Shown here piece by piece: positions 1 to 5,739 of a DNA stretch of 6,512 bases. Made by a program: the position numbers and the translations under genes. The DNA lies in contig CAMWTD010000127.1 of assembly GCA_947177085.1 (NCBI GenBank), forward strand, positions 1 to 6,512. The letters are read 5' to 3'. The stretch's first letter is position 1. Each line of letters starts with the position of its first letter. The notes under the pieces were generated by a model that was given only the letters and a program-made list of their open reading frames with translations, made no database searches and had not been told where the DNA came from. The stretch is from an uncultured Desulfovibrio sp. (GTDB taxonomy: Bacteria > Desulfobacterota > Desulfovibrionia > Desulfovibrionales > Desulfovibrionaceae).

Positions 1-57
1 AGCCTTGGTGAGATTGCCCATGGCGGCGATTTTTTCGACGAGTTCGGCCTTGGTCAT
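1..57 (-). CDS. hup: HU-family DNA-binding protein, N-terminal fragment (runs off left edge)
   Basis: Reading the minus strand from an ATG at 57-55 gives MTKAELVEKIAAMGNLTKA, which is the typical start of bacterial HU (helix alpha-1 and the turn into alpha-2). HU is a small, basic, dimeric nucleoid protein of about 90 residues that bends and compacts DNA. Only 19 codons are visible, so the DNA-binding beta arms cannot be checked. An AGGAG ribosome binding site lies 9 bases upstream of the ATG (67-71 on the plus strand). The gene diverges from cinA. IHF subunits share this fold, but the MTKAELVEKIA start is more HU-like. Confidence 0.88.
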   Translation of the reverse strand, partial: MTKAELVEKIAAMGNLTKA

Positions 58-66
58 CAGCGTTTA

Positions 67-71
67 CTCCT
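67..71 (-). promoter_or_regulatory. Ribosome binding site of the HU gene
   Basis: The minus strand reads AGGAG here, with nine bases between it and the ATG at 57-55. It fixes the start of the HU gene. Confidence 0.75.
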
Positions 72-150
72 GATTGATGGCATGACGGCAACCGCGAATC
101 GCTTCCCCAATCGACGGCCAGCGCCGTGGCGGCAGCGTCGGACACATGAA

Positions 151-179
151 ACTCAAACGCTTTTAGGCCTCATTGTCAA
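151..179 (-). promoter_or_regulatory. Candidate sigma-70 promoter for the HU gene
   Basis: On the minus strand a perfect -35 TTGACA lies at 179-174. After 16 to 17 bases comes a poor -10, TTTGAG or TTGAGT, at about 157-151 (3 of 6 for TTGAGT). Transcription would start near 143, giving a leader of about 85 bases before the HU start codon. The -35 is convincing and the -10 is not. A GGCCTC/GAGGCC inverted repeat (166-171 and 185-190) overlaps the -35 and may be incidental. Confidence 0.4.
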
Positions 180-213
180 GCGGGGAGGCCGACCCATACG
201 GGCAGCTCCGCAC

Positions 214-240
214 TGCGCCCTTGCACCAAGGGGGTGCGCA
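214..240 (+). other. Overlapping alternative hairpins in the cinA leader
   Basis: Two mutually exclusive short stems can form. One is CCCTT (218-222) with AAGGG (228-232), which can be extended outward by TGCG/CGCA across a bulge. The other is GCACC (223-227) with GGTGC (233-237). No run of T follows, so this is not an intrinsic terminator. A role as a leader control element is speculative. Confidence 0.2.
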
Positions 241-287
241 CGCTACAAATGAGCCGGCAATGCGCCCGCGCGCCCGGGCCTGCCTAC

Positions 288-293
288 AAGGAG
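288..293 (+). promoter_or_regulatory. Ribosome binding site deciding the GTG start of cinA
   Basis: AAGGAG ends five bases before the GTG at 299-301. It supports a GTG start rather than the in-frame TTG at 173, which would add 42 residues unrelated to the family. Confidence 0.8.
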
Positions 294-298
294 CCAGC

Positions 299-1603
299 GT
301 GAAAGCGGAAATCATCTCAGTGGGAACGGAACTTTTGCTCGGCCACACCGTCAATACCGATGCGGCCCATGTGGCGCGGGAGCTTGCCGCTTTCGGCATC
401 GATCTCGAGCATGTGCAGACCGTGGGCGACAATGCCGCGCGCCTTGAGGCCGCCCTGCGCGAGGCCCTGGCGCGCAGTTCGCTCGTCATCTGCACGGGCG
501 GCCTCGGTCCCACCGAGGACGACCTCACCAAGGAGACAGTGGCCCGCGTGGCCGGCCGCCCCCTGGTGGAAGATGCGGAAAGCCTTGCGCGGCTCCGGGA
601 ATATTTCGGCACGCGCCCCATGGGGGAAAACCAGTTCAAGCAGGCGCTCCTGCCACTTGGGGCCGAGGCCTTTCCCAACAGTGTGGGAACGGCGCCGGGC
701 TGTGCCGTGCCCGTGGACGGGGAGAAGTTCGTCCTGCTGTTGCCGGGACCGCCATCAGAGCTTTTGCCCATGCTGGAGGGAAGCGTGCGGCCCTTTCTTG
801 AGCGCCGCACGGGCGCGGTCATCGTGTCCCTCATGGTCCGCACCTTCGGCATAGGCGAGGGGGCCGCCGCCGAGCGTATCCGCGACCTCATGCAGGGCGG
901 CAATCCCACAGCGGCCACCTATGCCACGGAAGGCGAGATGTTCGTGCGCGTCACGGCCAAGGCCCCGGACGAGGCGGCTGCGCGAGCCCTCGCGGAGCCC
1001 CTGGTGCGCGCCGTATGCCAGCGCCTCGGCGATGTGGTCTACGGCGTGGATGTGCCAAGCCTCGAGGCTGTCGTTGTGCGGGGCCTTGCGGCCGCGGGGC
1101 TGCGTCTTGTCACTGCCGAATCCTGCACCGGGGGCCTGCTCGCCAAGCGCATCACGGACCAGCCCGGCGCATCCGCGATTTTCGACACCGGGCTTGTCGC
1201 CTATGCCAATGCGACCAAGGCGCGCCTGCTCGGCGTGCCGGAGGCTGTGCTTGACGCCCATGGCGCGGTGAGCCCCCAAACTGCAGCCTTTATGGCGGAG
1301 GGCGCGCGCCTGCGCCAGGGCGGAGACCTGGGCCTCGGCATCACCGGCATCGCCGGGCCCGACGGCGGCACGCCGGAAAAGCCCGTGGGCCTGGTGTATA
1401 TTGCCCTCAGCGCGCCGGACGGCGTCTGGCTGCGCGTCATGCGTCCGCAGGGCCGCTATCTCGGTCGCGGCTGGACGCGCCAGCGCGCGGCAAGCCATGC
1501 GCTCGACCTTGTGCGGCGCAGGCTGGCGGGGCTGCCTCTGGAGGCGGAATACCACAAAGATGCCGCGGCCGTGGACACTGGCGTCTGCGACCGTCCCACC
1601 TGA
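299..1603 (+). CDS. cinA: CinA: nucleotide pyrophosphatase-like plus NMN amidohydrolase (PncC) domains
   Basis: This is a 434-residue cytoplasmic protein of the CinA family. Characterised members combine an N-terminal COG1058/MoaB-like domain (ADP-ribose pyrophosphatase activity) with a C-terminal PncC domain that deamidates nicotinamide mononucleotide, so the role is pyridine nucleotide salvage. The name comes from a competence and damage-inducible gene. In the N-terminal domain SVGTELLLG is at residues 7-15, TGGLGPTEDD at 66-75 and PGPPSEL from 149. In the PncC domain the hallmark TAESCTGG is at 272-279 (S275 being the expected catalytic serine) and GITGIAGPDGG starts at 347. The length suits a full two-domain CinA. 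A GTG start is chosen because AAGGAG precedes it and VKAEIISVGTE is where family homology begins. It is divergent from the HU gene, and 83 bases separate it from the next gene. The C-terminal tail of about 20 residues past the last helix looks unconserved. Identification is firm; the enzymatic roles are transferred from the family. Confidence 0.95.
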   Translation: MKAEIISVGTELLLGHTVNTDAAHVARELAAFGIDLEHVQTVGDNAARLEAALREALARSSLVICTGGLGPTEDDLTKETVARVAGRPLVEDAESLARLREYFGTRPMGENQFKQALLPLGAEAFPNSVGTAPGCAVPVDGEKFVLLLPGPPSELLPMLEGSVRPFLERRTGAVIVSLMVRTFGIGEGAAAERIRDLMQGGNPTAATYATEGEMFVRVTAKAPDEAAARALAEPLVRAVCQRLGDVVYGVDVPSLEAVVVRGLAAAGLRLVTAESCTGGLLAKRITDQPGASAIFDTGLVAYANATKARLLGVPEAVLDAHGAVSPQTAAFMAEGARLRQGGDLGLGITGIAGPDGGTPEKPVGLVYIALSAPDGVWLRVMRPQGRYLGRGWTRQRAASHALDLVRRRLAGLPLEAEYHKDAAAVDTGVCDRPT

Positions 1604-1642
1604 TGCTGGTACGCTATCTGCATGGGCAACGGCAAAAGTCAT

Positions 1643-1663
1643 GAGGGGAAAATTGCTCCCCTC
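1643..1663 (+). other. Hairpin between cinA and the HlyD-family gene
   Basis: GAGGGGA (1643-1649) can pair with TCCCCTC (1657-1663) around a 7-base loop. No T tract follows, so it is at best a weak or Rho-assisted terminator for cinA, or a structured leader in front of the next gene. Confidence 0.35.
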
Positions 1664-1686
1664 GATCCCCTTGGCCGGAGTACGTC

Positions 1687-2871
1687 ATGCCCGAAGCCTT
1701 TTCCCTTGAACTGCCATCCCCCGGCTACAACGGCCGGCGTCCTTTGCGACGCATCGTGGTCATCCTCGTCGCCCTCCTGCTCGTGGCTGGGGGCGCGCTC
1801 GGCTGGTGGGTCTATTCCGGCCGCGTGGCCAGCGTCGCCGCGCGCCTTGACGGCATGGTGCACATCGTCGCGCCCCGTTTTTCGGGCAATCTCGCGAATC
1901 TGGATGTCCGCGAGGGCGACAGCGTGCGGGCCGGGCAGCATGTGGGCGACATGGAAGCGGGAACCTATGACAGGCATCTCTCCCAGGCCGCCGCTGAGGC
2001 CGCGGCCTTGCGCCCCGCCCAGGGGCCCGACATGGTGGAGAGCGCCGCGCGTCTGCGCCAGGCGCAGGAGGCGGAGCGGGATTTCGCCGTGCGCATGGCC
2101 CAGGCCCGCAATGAGGAGGATCGCCTCCGCCTCTTGCGCGAGGAGCGCGTGACCGACCATGTGCGCGCCCAGCTTGCCTTGCGCTCCCTCGGCAGCCAGG
2201 GCGGCGAGCGCACCGCCGGCGCGGAGAAGTATGCCGCCGCGCGGGCCGCGGAAGCCACGGCCCGCGGCCGCAAGGAGGCCGCCGCGGCCGACTTTGAGCG
2301 CGCAAGCCTCATGCGGGCTGCCCTTGAGCAAGAGCTGGAGCGCATCCGCCAGGAGGTGATGGCCGCGCGCAACCACGCCTCGCAGCAGCGGCAGCGGGTC
2401 GCGCAGGCATCGGGCCCCGAGCGGCTTTCGGCCGACGGGGCGCTGTTTGCGCCAGTGGCCGGCACGGTATTGCGCCGCATGGCTGAACCCGGGCAACTGC
2501 TCCAGGCCGGGGAGCCCGCCCTGCTCATTGCGCCATCCGGGCAGGCCGCTGATGAAGCTTTCTGGGTGGATGCCTGGTTCCCGGCTGGCGAGGCCGACAG
2601 CATCCGCACTGGCCAGCGCTGCAGCGTCAGCGTGGGGGAGGAGAGCCTTTCCGGCACGGTGAGCGAGGTACTGCCTCCCCAGCCGTTGCCCGAAGGTCTT
2701 GCGGGCGCGCATCAGGATGGCGGCGCGAGCGGGGGGGAGAGTACCGGCGCACTGCGCCGTCCCGTGGCCTATGTTCCCGTGCGCGTGGCTCTCAAAGGCG
2801 AGCTCCCGCGCGGCCTCACCCCCGGAGCGGCCGCCCGCTGCGTCATCATGACCCACGGCCTCGCCTTCTGA
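1687..2871 (+). CDS. HlyD/EmrA-type membrane fusion protein (periplasmic adaptor)
   Basis: This 394-residue protein has the layout of HlyD/EmrA adaptors, which link an inner-membrane MFS or ABC pump to an outer-membrane channel. A short cytoplasmic tail with basic residues (RRPLRR, 17-22) precedes a single membrane helix at about 23-43. The first half of a biotinyl-lipoyl domain follows (about 57-92, with APRFSGNLANLDVREGD). A long Ala/Arg/Glu-rich region of about 92-245 is predicted to form a coiled-coil hairpin. The second lipoyl half starts at 253 (LFAPVAGTV, then GQLLQAGEPALLIA). The beta-barrel region runs from about 288 to the end, with VDAWFPAGEADSIRTGQ and the closing LTPGAAARCVI. The ATG at 1687 has GGAG six bases upstream (1677-1680). 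Length is close to EmrA. No pump or TolC-type gene follows, so substrate and partner are unknown. A shared transcript with cinA is possible but unproven. Confidence 0.88.
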   Translation: MPEAFSLELPSPGYNGRRPLRRIVVILVALLLVAGGALGWWVYSGRVASVAARLDGMVHIVAPRFSGNLANLDVREGDSVRAGQHVGDMEAGTYDRHLSQAAAEAAALRPAQGPDMVESAARLRQAQEAERDFAVRMAQARNEEDRLRLLREERVTDHVRAQLALRSLGSQGGERTAGAEKYAAARAAEATARGRKEAAAADFERASLMRAALEQELERIRQEVMAARNHASQQRQRVAQASGPERLSADGALFAPVAGTVLRRMAEPGQLLQAGEPALLIAPSGQAADEAFWVDAWFPAGEADSIRTGQRCSVSVGEESLSGTVSEVLPPQPLPEGLAGAHQDGGASGGESTGALRRPVAYVPVRVALKGELPRGLTPGAAARCVIMTHGLAF

Positions 2872-2885
2872 GCGCCTCCGGCGCT
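2871..2885 (+). terminator. Short GC hairpin at the end of the HlyD-family gene (weak terminator candidate)
   Basis: AGCGCC (2871-2876) and GGCGCT (2880-2885) form a 6-bp stem with a 3-base loop. It begins at the last base of the stop codon. No T tract follows, so intrinsic termination would be weak. Confidence 0.35.
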
Positions 2886-2924
2886 GGATATTGACAAGCA
2901 CCTAATATTTTATGATGTTTTTAT

Positions 2925-2943
2925 CGCAAGAAAATTCATCATC
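2925..2943 (+). promoter_or_regulatory. Possible weak second Fur site upstream of the DUF2325 operator
   Basis: Aligned on its TCAT, this stretch matches 11 of 19 positions of the classical Fur consensus GATAATGATAATCATTATC. Its start lies 26 bases upstream of the start of the strong box at 2951, a spacing that could suit an array of dimers. In AT-rich DNA such a partial match can arise by chance. Confidence 0.2.
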
Positions 2944-2948
2944 TTCTC

Positions 2949-2978
2949 TTGACAATGAAATTCATTTTCAATTAGTTT
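2949..2978 (+). promoter_or_regulatory. Promoter of the DUF2325 (and feoB) transcript
   Basis: A perfect -35 TTGACA lies at 2949-2954. A weak -10 follows after 17 or 18 bases (TTAGTT at 2972-2977 or TAGTTT at 2973-2978). Transcription would start near 2985, leaving a leader of about 50 bases. The Fur-like palindrome fills the spacer between -35 and -10, the usual arrangement for iron-dependent repression. Another TTGACA at 2891-2896 and a TATGAT at 2911-2916 are only 14 bases apart, which is too close for a standard promoter. Confidence 0.55.
2951..2969 (+). promoter_or_regulatory. Fur box (iron-responsive operator) upstream of the DUF2325 gene
   Basis: GACAATGAAATTCATTTTC matches the classical 19-bp Fur consensus GATAATGATAATCATTATC at 15 of 19 positions. 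Extended by one base on each side it is a palindrome centred on 2960 with nine of ten arm positions paired. It overlaps the -35 and spacer of the promoter, so Fur bound to ferrous iron would block RNA polymerase. The position upstream of an iron-transport gene supports the reading. Other Fur-family repressors such as PerR or Zur have related sites, but the FeoB context favours Fur. Confidence 0.82.
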
Positions 2979-3019
2979 CGCTCCGTACAGAGACGCGCGG
3001 CAAAATTTGCTGCCTACCT

Positions 3020-3031
3020 AGGAGGAGGGAG
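3020..3031 (+). promoter_or_regulatory. Purine-rich ribosome binding site of the DUF2325 gene
   Basis: A purine run contains AGGAGG at 3020-3025 (11 bases before the ATG) and GGGAG at 3027-3031 (5 bases before it). Either could serve. The strength suggests good translation once the gene is de-repressed. Confidence 0.7.
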
Positions 3032-3036
3032 AGAAA

Positions 3037-3312
3037 ATGAGCGTGACCCTTATCGGCGGCATGGACCGCCTGAAGCCCGAGTATGTGTCCACGGCCGAGG
3101 CTCTTGGCCATGAACTCAAGTGCATCAGCCGCAACGAGCGCAACTTCCTTGCCAAGATTGGCAATCCCGACGCGCTCATCGTCTTTACCAACAAGATTTC
3201 GCACGAGGCCAAGCGCAAGGCCCAGCAGCTCGCGCGTTCGCGCAACATTCCCATCCGTTTCGTCCATTCCTGCGGCGTGTCCACCCTGCGGGAATGCCTG
3301 CAGCTTGCCTGA
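3037..3312 (+). CDS. DUF2325-family small protein, probably Fur-regulated and linked to FeoB
   Basis: This 91-residue protein matches the DUF2325 pattern. It starts with a beta strand and glycine motif VTLIGGMDRLKPEY (3-16). A helix with AEALGHEL follows, then a central DALIVFTNKISHEAKRKAQQLA (45-66) and the C-terminal IPIRFVHSCGVSTLRECL (71-88). Family members are small cytoplasmic Rossmann-like proteins of unknown biochemical function. No signal peptide or membrane helix is seen. Three cysteines (C29, C79, C87) and three histidines (H25, H56, H77) are present; C79 and C87 flank the conserved GVS-L-E segment. A metal, Fe-S or redox role is only a suggestion. A strong Fur box lies in its promoter and feoB starts 96 bases after its stop, so it is probably co-induced with iron uptake. 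It is not FeoA (no SH3-like pattern) and not FeoC (no winged-helix pattern). Confidence 0.85.
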   Translation: MSVTLIGGMDRLKPEYVSTAEALGHELKCISRNERNFLAKIGNPDALIVFTNKISHEAKRKAQQLARSRNIPIRFVHSCGVSTLRECLQLA

Positions 3313-3317
3313 GCGGC

Positions 3318-3346
3318 TTGACAAGACCGGAATGGGCCGTTATTTC
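3318..3346 (+). promoter_or_regulatory. Candidate internal promoter for feoB
   Basis: A perfect TTGACA at 3318-3323 is followed after exactly 17 bases by TATTTC (3341-3346), which matches TATAAT at its first three positions. The predicted start, near 3353, falls inside the second Fur-like palindrome. It would let feoB be transcribed separately from the DUF2325 gene. Confidence 0.45.
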
Positions 3347-3365
3347 GGAAATGAATTTCATTTTT
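3347..3365 (+). promoter_or_regulatory. Second Fur box-like palindrome, in front of feoB
   Basis: The core AAATGAATTTCATTT (3349-3363) is a perfect 15-base palindrome around T3356. The 19-base window matches the Fur consensus at 12 positions. The core AATGAA-N-TTCATT is the same as in the operator at 2951-2969. It lies just downstream of the predicted -10, over the transcription start, a standard repressor position. The weaker consensus score makes it less certain than the first box. Confidence 0.65.
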
Positions 3366-3408
3366 CCATTGCTTCAAAGATGCTTAATCGCCGGGACTTG
3401 GAGGAGTG

Positions 3409-5628
3409 ATGAGCGACGGGACGGAGAAAAGCACGGCGCAAGGCGCGGGCGCGCCCTTGCGCATTGCGCTGGCGGGCAACCCCAACTGCGGCAAGACGAC
3501 GGTTTTTAATGCCTATACCGGGGCGCGCCAGCATGTGGGCAACTACCCCGGGGTGACCGTGGACCGGAAGGAAGGCCAACTTGAGGTTGACGGACGCCAC
3601 ATCACCTTGGTGGACCTGCCTGGAACATACAGCCTCACCGCTTTTTCGCAGGAGGAACTGGTGGCGCGCGGCGAGCTTTCCGCGGGCCATGTCCAGTCGG
3701 TCATCGACGTGGCCGACGCCTCGGCACTTGAGCGCAACCTCCTGCTCACGGTGCAGCTCCTGGAAATGGGGATGCCCGTGGTGCTCGCCTGCAACATGAT
3801 GGATGAGGCCCGTGCGGCTGGCATCCACATCGACATGGAGCGCCTCGGCAAGCTTTTGCACACGCCCGTGCTGCCCATGATCGCCCGTGAGGGCGAGGGC
3901 CTGCGCGAGACCATGCAGACCGCCATTAAATTGGCGGACGAGGGCCCGCGCGAGCCCCTGCGCCTCTCCTACGGGCCAGACATCGATACGGCACTTTTGG
4001 AAATGGAGCGCATCATCGAGTCCTCGGGGCTCCTCAAGGGCGTGTACGCGCCGCGCTGGCTCGCGCTCAAGCTGCTGGAAAACGACGAGGTCATCCTGCG
4101 CGAGGCCCGCGCCGCCGACGCGGCCGCAAGCGAGCGCCTGGAGACCATCTGCCGCAAGACGGCGGCCCATATCCACGACACCTTCAACGCCAGCACCGAG
4201 TCCATTATCACGGACCACCGCTACGGCTTTATCCACAGCATCCTGCGCGACGGCGTGCTGGACAGGGACCCGGGCCGGGATCGCCTCGCGCTGTCCGACA
4301 AGATCGACAGGGTGCTCACCAACGCCTTTTTCGGGCCGCTCATCATGCTGGGCGTGCTATACCTCATGTACCAGATCACCTTTGAGCTCGGGGCCTATCC
4401 GCAGGAGTGGGTGGAGGACGGCTTTGATCTTCTGGGGGACTTCCTTACCGACATCCTGCCCGAGGGCCTCGTGCAGTCGCTCCTCGTGGACGGCGTCATC
4501 GCCGGCGTGGGCGGCGTGCTGAGCTTCGTGCCGCTCATCATGATCATGTTCGCGCTCATCTCCTTCCTGGAAGACAGCGGCTACATGGCGCGCATGGCCT
4601 ACATGATGGACCGCGTGTTCCGCTTCTTCGGGCTGCACGGGGCCTCGGTGATGCCCTATGTCATCTCCGGCGGCATCGCGGGCGGCTGCGCCATACCCGG
4701 GGCCATGGCCACGCGCACCCTGCGCAGCCCCAAGGAAAAGCTGGCCACCCTGCTGACCCTCCCTTACATGACCTGCGGGGCCAAGCTGCCCGTCTTTTTG
4801 TTGCTGGCCGGGGCCTTCTTCCCCGAAAACGCGGCCACGGTCATGTTCTGCATCATGCTGGCCGGCTGGTTTTTCGCCCTGCTGGTGGCCCGCCTGCTCC
4901 GCTCGTCCCTCGTCAAGGGCGAGGCCACGCCCTTTGTCATGGAGCTCCCCCCTTACCGCATGCCCACGCTTCTGAGCGTGCTCCTGCACTGCTGGGAGCG
5001 GGCCTGGATGTACATCAAGAAGGCGGGAACCGTGCTTCTGGCCATTTCCGTGGTCATCTGGGCGGCCATGACCTTCCCCATGCTGCCGGATGAGGCCGCG
5101 GCCCCGCATGAGGCGCGCATCGCCTCGCTTGAGGAACGCCTGGAGGCCCTCCCCAAGGATGCGGAGGGACGGGAAGCGGTGGAGGAAGAGCTTTCCGAGG
5201 CCAACAACACCTTCGAGGAAGAAAAGCTCGCCTATTCCGTGGCGGGACGCCTCGGCAAGTGGGTGGAACCCTTCACGCGCCCGGCCGGCTTTGACTGGCG
5301 CACGGACATCGCCCTTATCGCCGGCGTGGCCGCCAAGGAGGCCGTGGTCTCCACCATGGGCACGGCCTGGGCCCTGGGCGAGCAGGACCCGGACGAGCCC
5401 GAGTCCCTTGCCGAGCGCCTTGCGAGCGACCCGGGCTGGTCCAAGGCCACGGCGCTCGCGCTCATGCTCTTCGTGCTTTTGTATTCCCCGTGCTTCGTGG
5501 CCTTGGTGGTCATCCGACAGGAGGCCGGAAGCTGGGGCTGGATGGTGTTCAGCATCGTGTTCAATACCGCGCTCGCCTACGCGGTGGCGGTCATCGTGTA
5601 CCAGTCGGGCCGCGCCCTCTGGGGCTGA
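3409..5628 (+). CDS. feoB: FeoB ferrous iron transporter (G protein plus membrane permease)
   Basis: FeoB imports Fe(II) across the inner membrane. The 739-residue protein has the cytoplasmic GTPase domain first: G1 GNPNCGKT at 23-30, G2 with T50 in NYPGVTVDRKEG, G3 DLPG at 69-72, G4 NMMD at 129-132 and a G5-like region at about 157-163. A helical linker precedes the permease, whose first membrane helix starts near 307. The two Gate-type segments carry GCAIPGAMATRTL (C427) and PYMTCGAKLPVF (C456), the counterparts of the GCNVP and PFMSC motifs of other FeoB proteins. A late cysteine, C695, lies in LLYSPCFVAL. An acidic predicted coiled coil at about 565-610 fills the loop before FDWRTDIALIAGVAAKEAVVSTMGT. 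The ATG at 3409 is chosen over the adjacent in-frame GTG at 3406 because the GTG overlaps the GGAGGAG ribosome binding site (3400-3406). No FeoA or FeoC gene is adjacent. Fur repression is likely. Confidence 0.97.
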   Translation: MSDGTEKSTAQGAGAPLRIALAGNPNCGKTTVFNAYTGARQHVGNYPGVTVDRKEGQLEVDGRHITLVDLPGTYSLTAFSQEELVARGELSAGHVQSVIDVADASALERNLLLTVQLLEMGMPVVLACNMMDEARAAGIHIDMERLGKLLHTPVLPMIAREGEGLRETMQTAIKLADEGPREPLRLSYGPDIDTALLEMERIIESSGLLKGVYAPRWLALKLLENDEVILREARAADAAASERLETICRKTAAHIHDTFNASTESIITDHRYGFIHSILRDGVLDRDPGRDRLALSDKIDRVLTNAFFGPLIMLGVLYLMYQITFELGAYPQEWVEDGFDLLGDFLTDILPEGLVQSLLVDGVIAGVGGVLSFVPLIMIMFALISFLEDSGYMARMAYMMDRVFRFFGLHGASVMPYVISGGIAGGCAIPGAMATRTLRSPKEKLATLLTLPYMTCGAKLPVFLLLAGAFFPENAATVMFCIMLAGWFFALLVARLLRSSLVKGEATPFVMELPPYRMPTLLSVLLHCWERAWMYIKKAGTVLLAISVVIWAAMTFPMLPDEAAAPHEARIASLEERLEALPKDAEGREAVEEELSEANNTFEEEKLAYSVAGRLGKWVEPFTRPAGFDWRTDIALIAGVAAKEAVVSTMGTAWALGEQDPDEPESLAERLASDPGWSKATALALMLFVLLYSPCFVALVVIRQEAGSWGWMVFSIVFNTALAYAVAVIVYQSGRALWG

Positions 5629-5652
5629 CGGCGCGGCCACTCCCACCATCCT

Positions 5653-5696
5653 TGCCCGTCTTTCCCCGGCTTGACAATGCCGGGGGAGGGCGGGCA
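5653..5696 (+). terminator. Long stem-loop downstream of feoB, probable terminator
   Basis: Bases 5653-5670 pair continuously with 5679-5696: an 18-bp stem containing three G-U wobbles, around the 8-base loop TTGACAAT. The G-U pairs would become A-C mismatches in the opposite strand's RNA, so the structure is built for the plus-strand transcript. It starts 25 bases after the feoB stop. The following bases (TCTTCGT) are only moderately T-rich, so termination may be incomplete and some read-through into the next gene is possible. Confidence 0.7.
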
Positions 5697-5730
5697 TCTT
5701 CGTATCCTGCGGCAGGTATTTTTTATGGCG

Positions 5731-5736
5731 GGAGGT
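5731..5736 (+). promoter_or_regulatory. Ribosome binding site deciding the start of the SNase-fold gene
   Basis: GGAGGT lies three bases before the ATG at 5740. The spacing is short but the match is strong. The in-frame ATG at 5725 has only a poor AGG upstream and would put five extra residues before the signal peptide. Confidence 0.6.
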
Positions 5737-5739
5737 CAC

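Noticed and set aside
173..298. A 42-residue N-terminal extension of CinA from a TTG at 173.
   Set aside because: The extra residues do not resemble CinA, no ribosome binding site precedes the TTG, and AAGGAG sits correctly in front of the GTG at 299.
1639..2901. A 420-codon open frame on the minus strand opposite the HlyD-family gene.
   Set aside because: The plus strand encodes a clear membrane fusion protein with a good ribosome binding site. The antisense product has low-complexity Gly/Ala/Arg composition and no recognisable motif.
2912..2942. ATGATG/CATCAT inverted repeat that could be another operator or hairpin.
   Set aside because: The arms are 19 bases apart with mismatches inside, in AT-rich DNA where such repeats arise easily, and no adjacent signal supports a function.
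2912..3040. A 42-codon open frame beginning ATGATG whose TGA overlaps the ATG of the DUF2325 gene, looking like a coupled leader peptide.
   Set aside because: It has no ribosome binding site. It runs through the promoter, the Fur box and the purine-rich translation signal of the next gene, so a transcript from the predicted start near 2985 would lack its start codon.
3406..3408. GTG at 3406 as the feoB start.
   Set aside because: Its G is the last base of the GGAGGAG ribosome binding site. The adjacent ATG at 3409 is the better start and the difference is one residue.
5671..5739. A longer SNase-fold protein starting at the TTG at 5671 or the ATG at 5725.
   Set aside because: The 5671 start lies in the loop of the stem after feoB and would bury the signal peptide. 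The 5725 start has a poor ribosome binding site, and the signal peptide fits a start at 5740.
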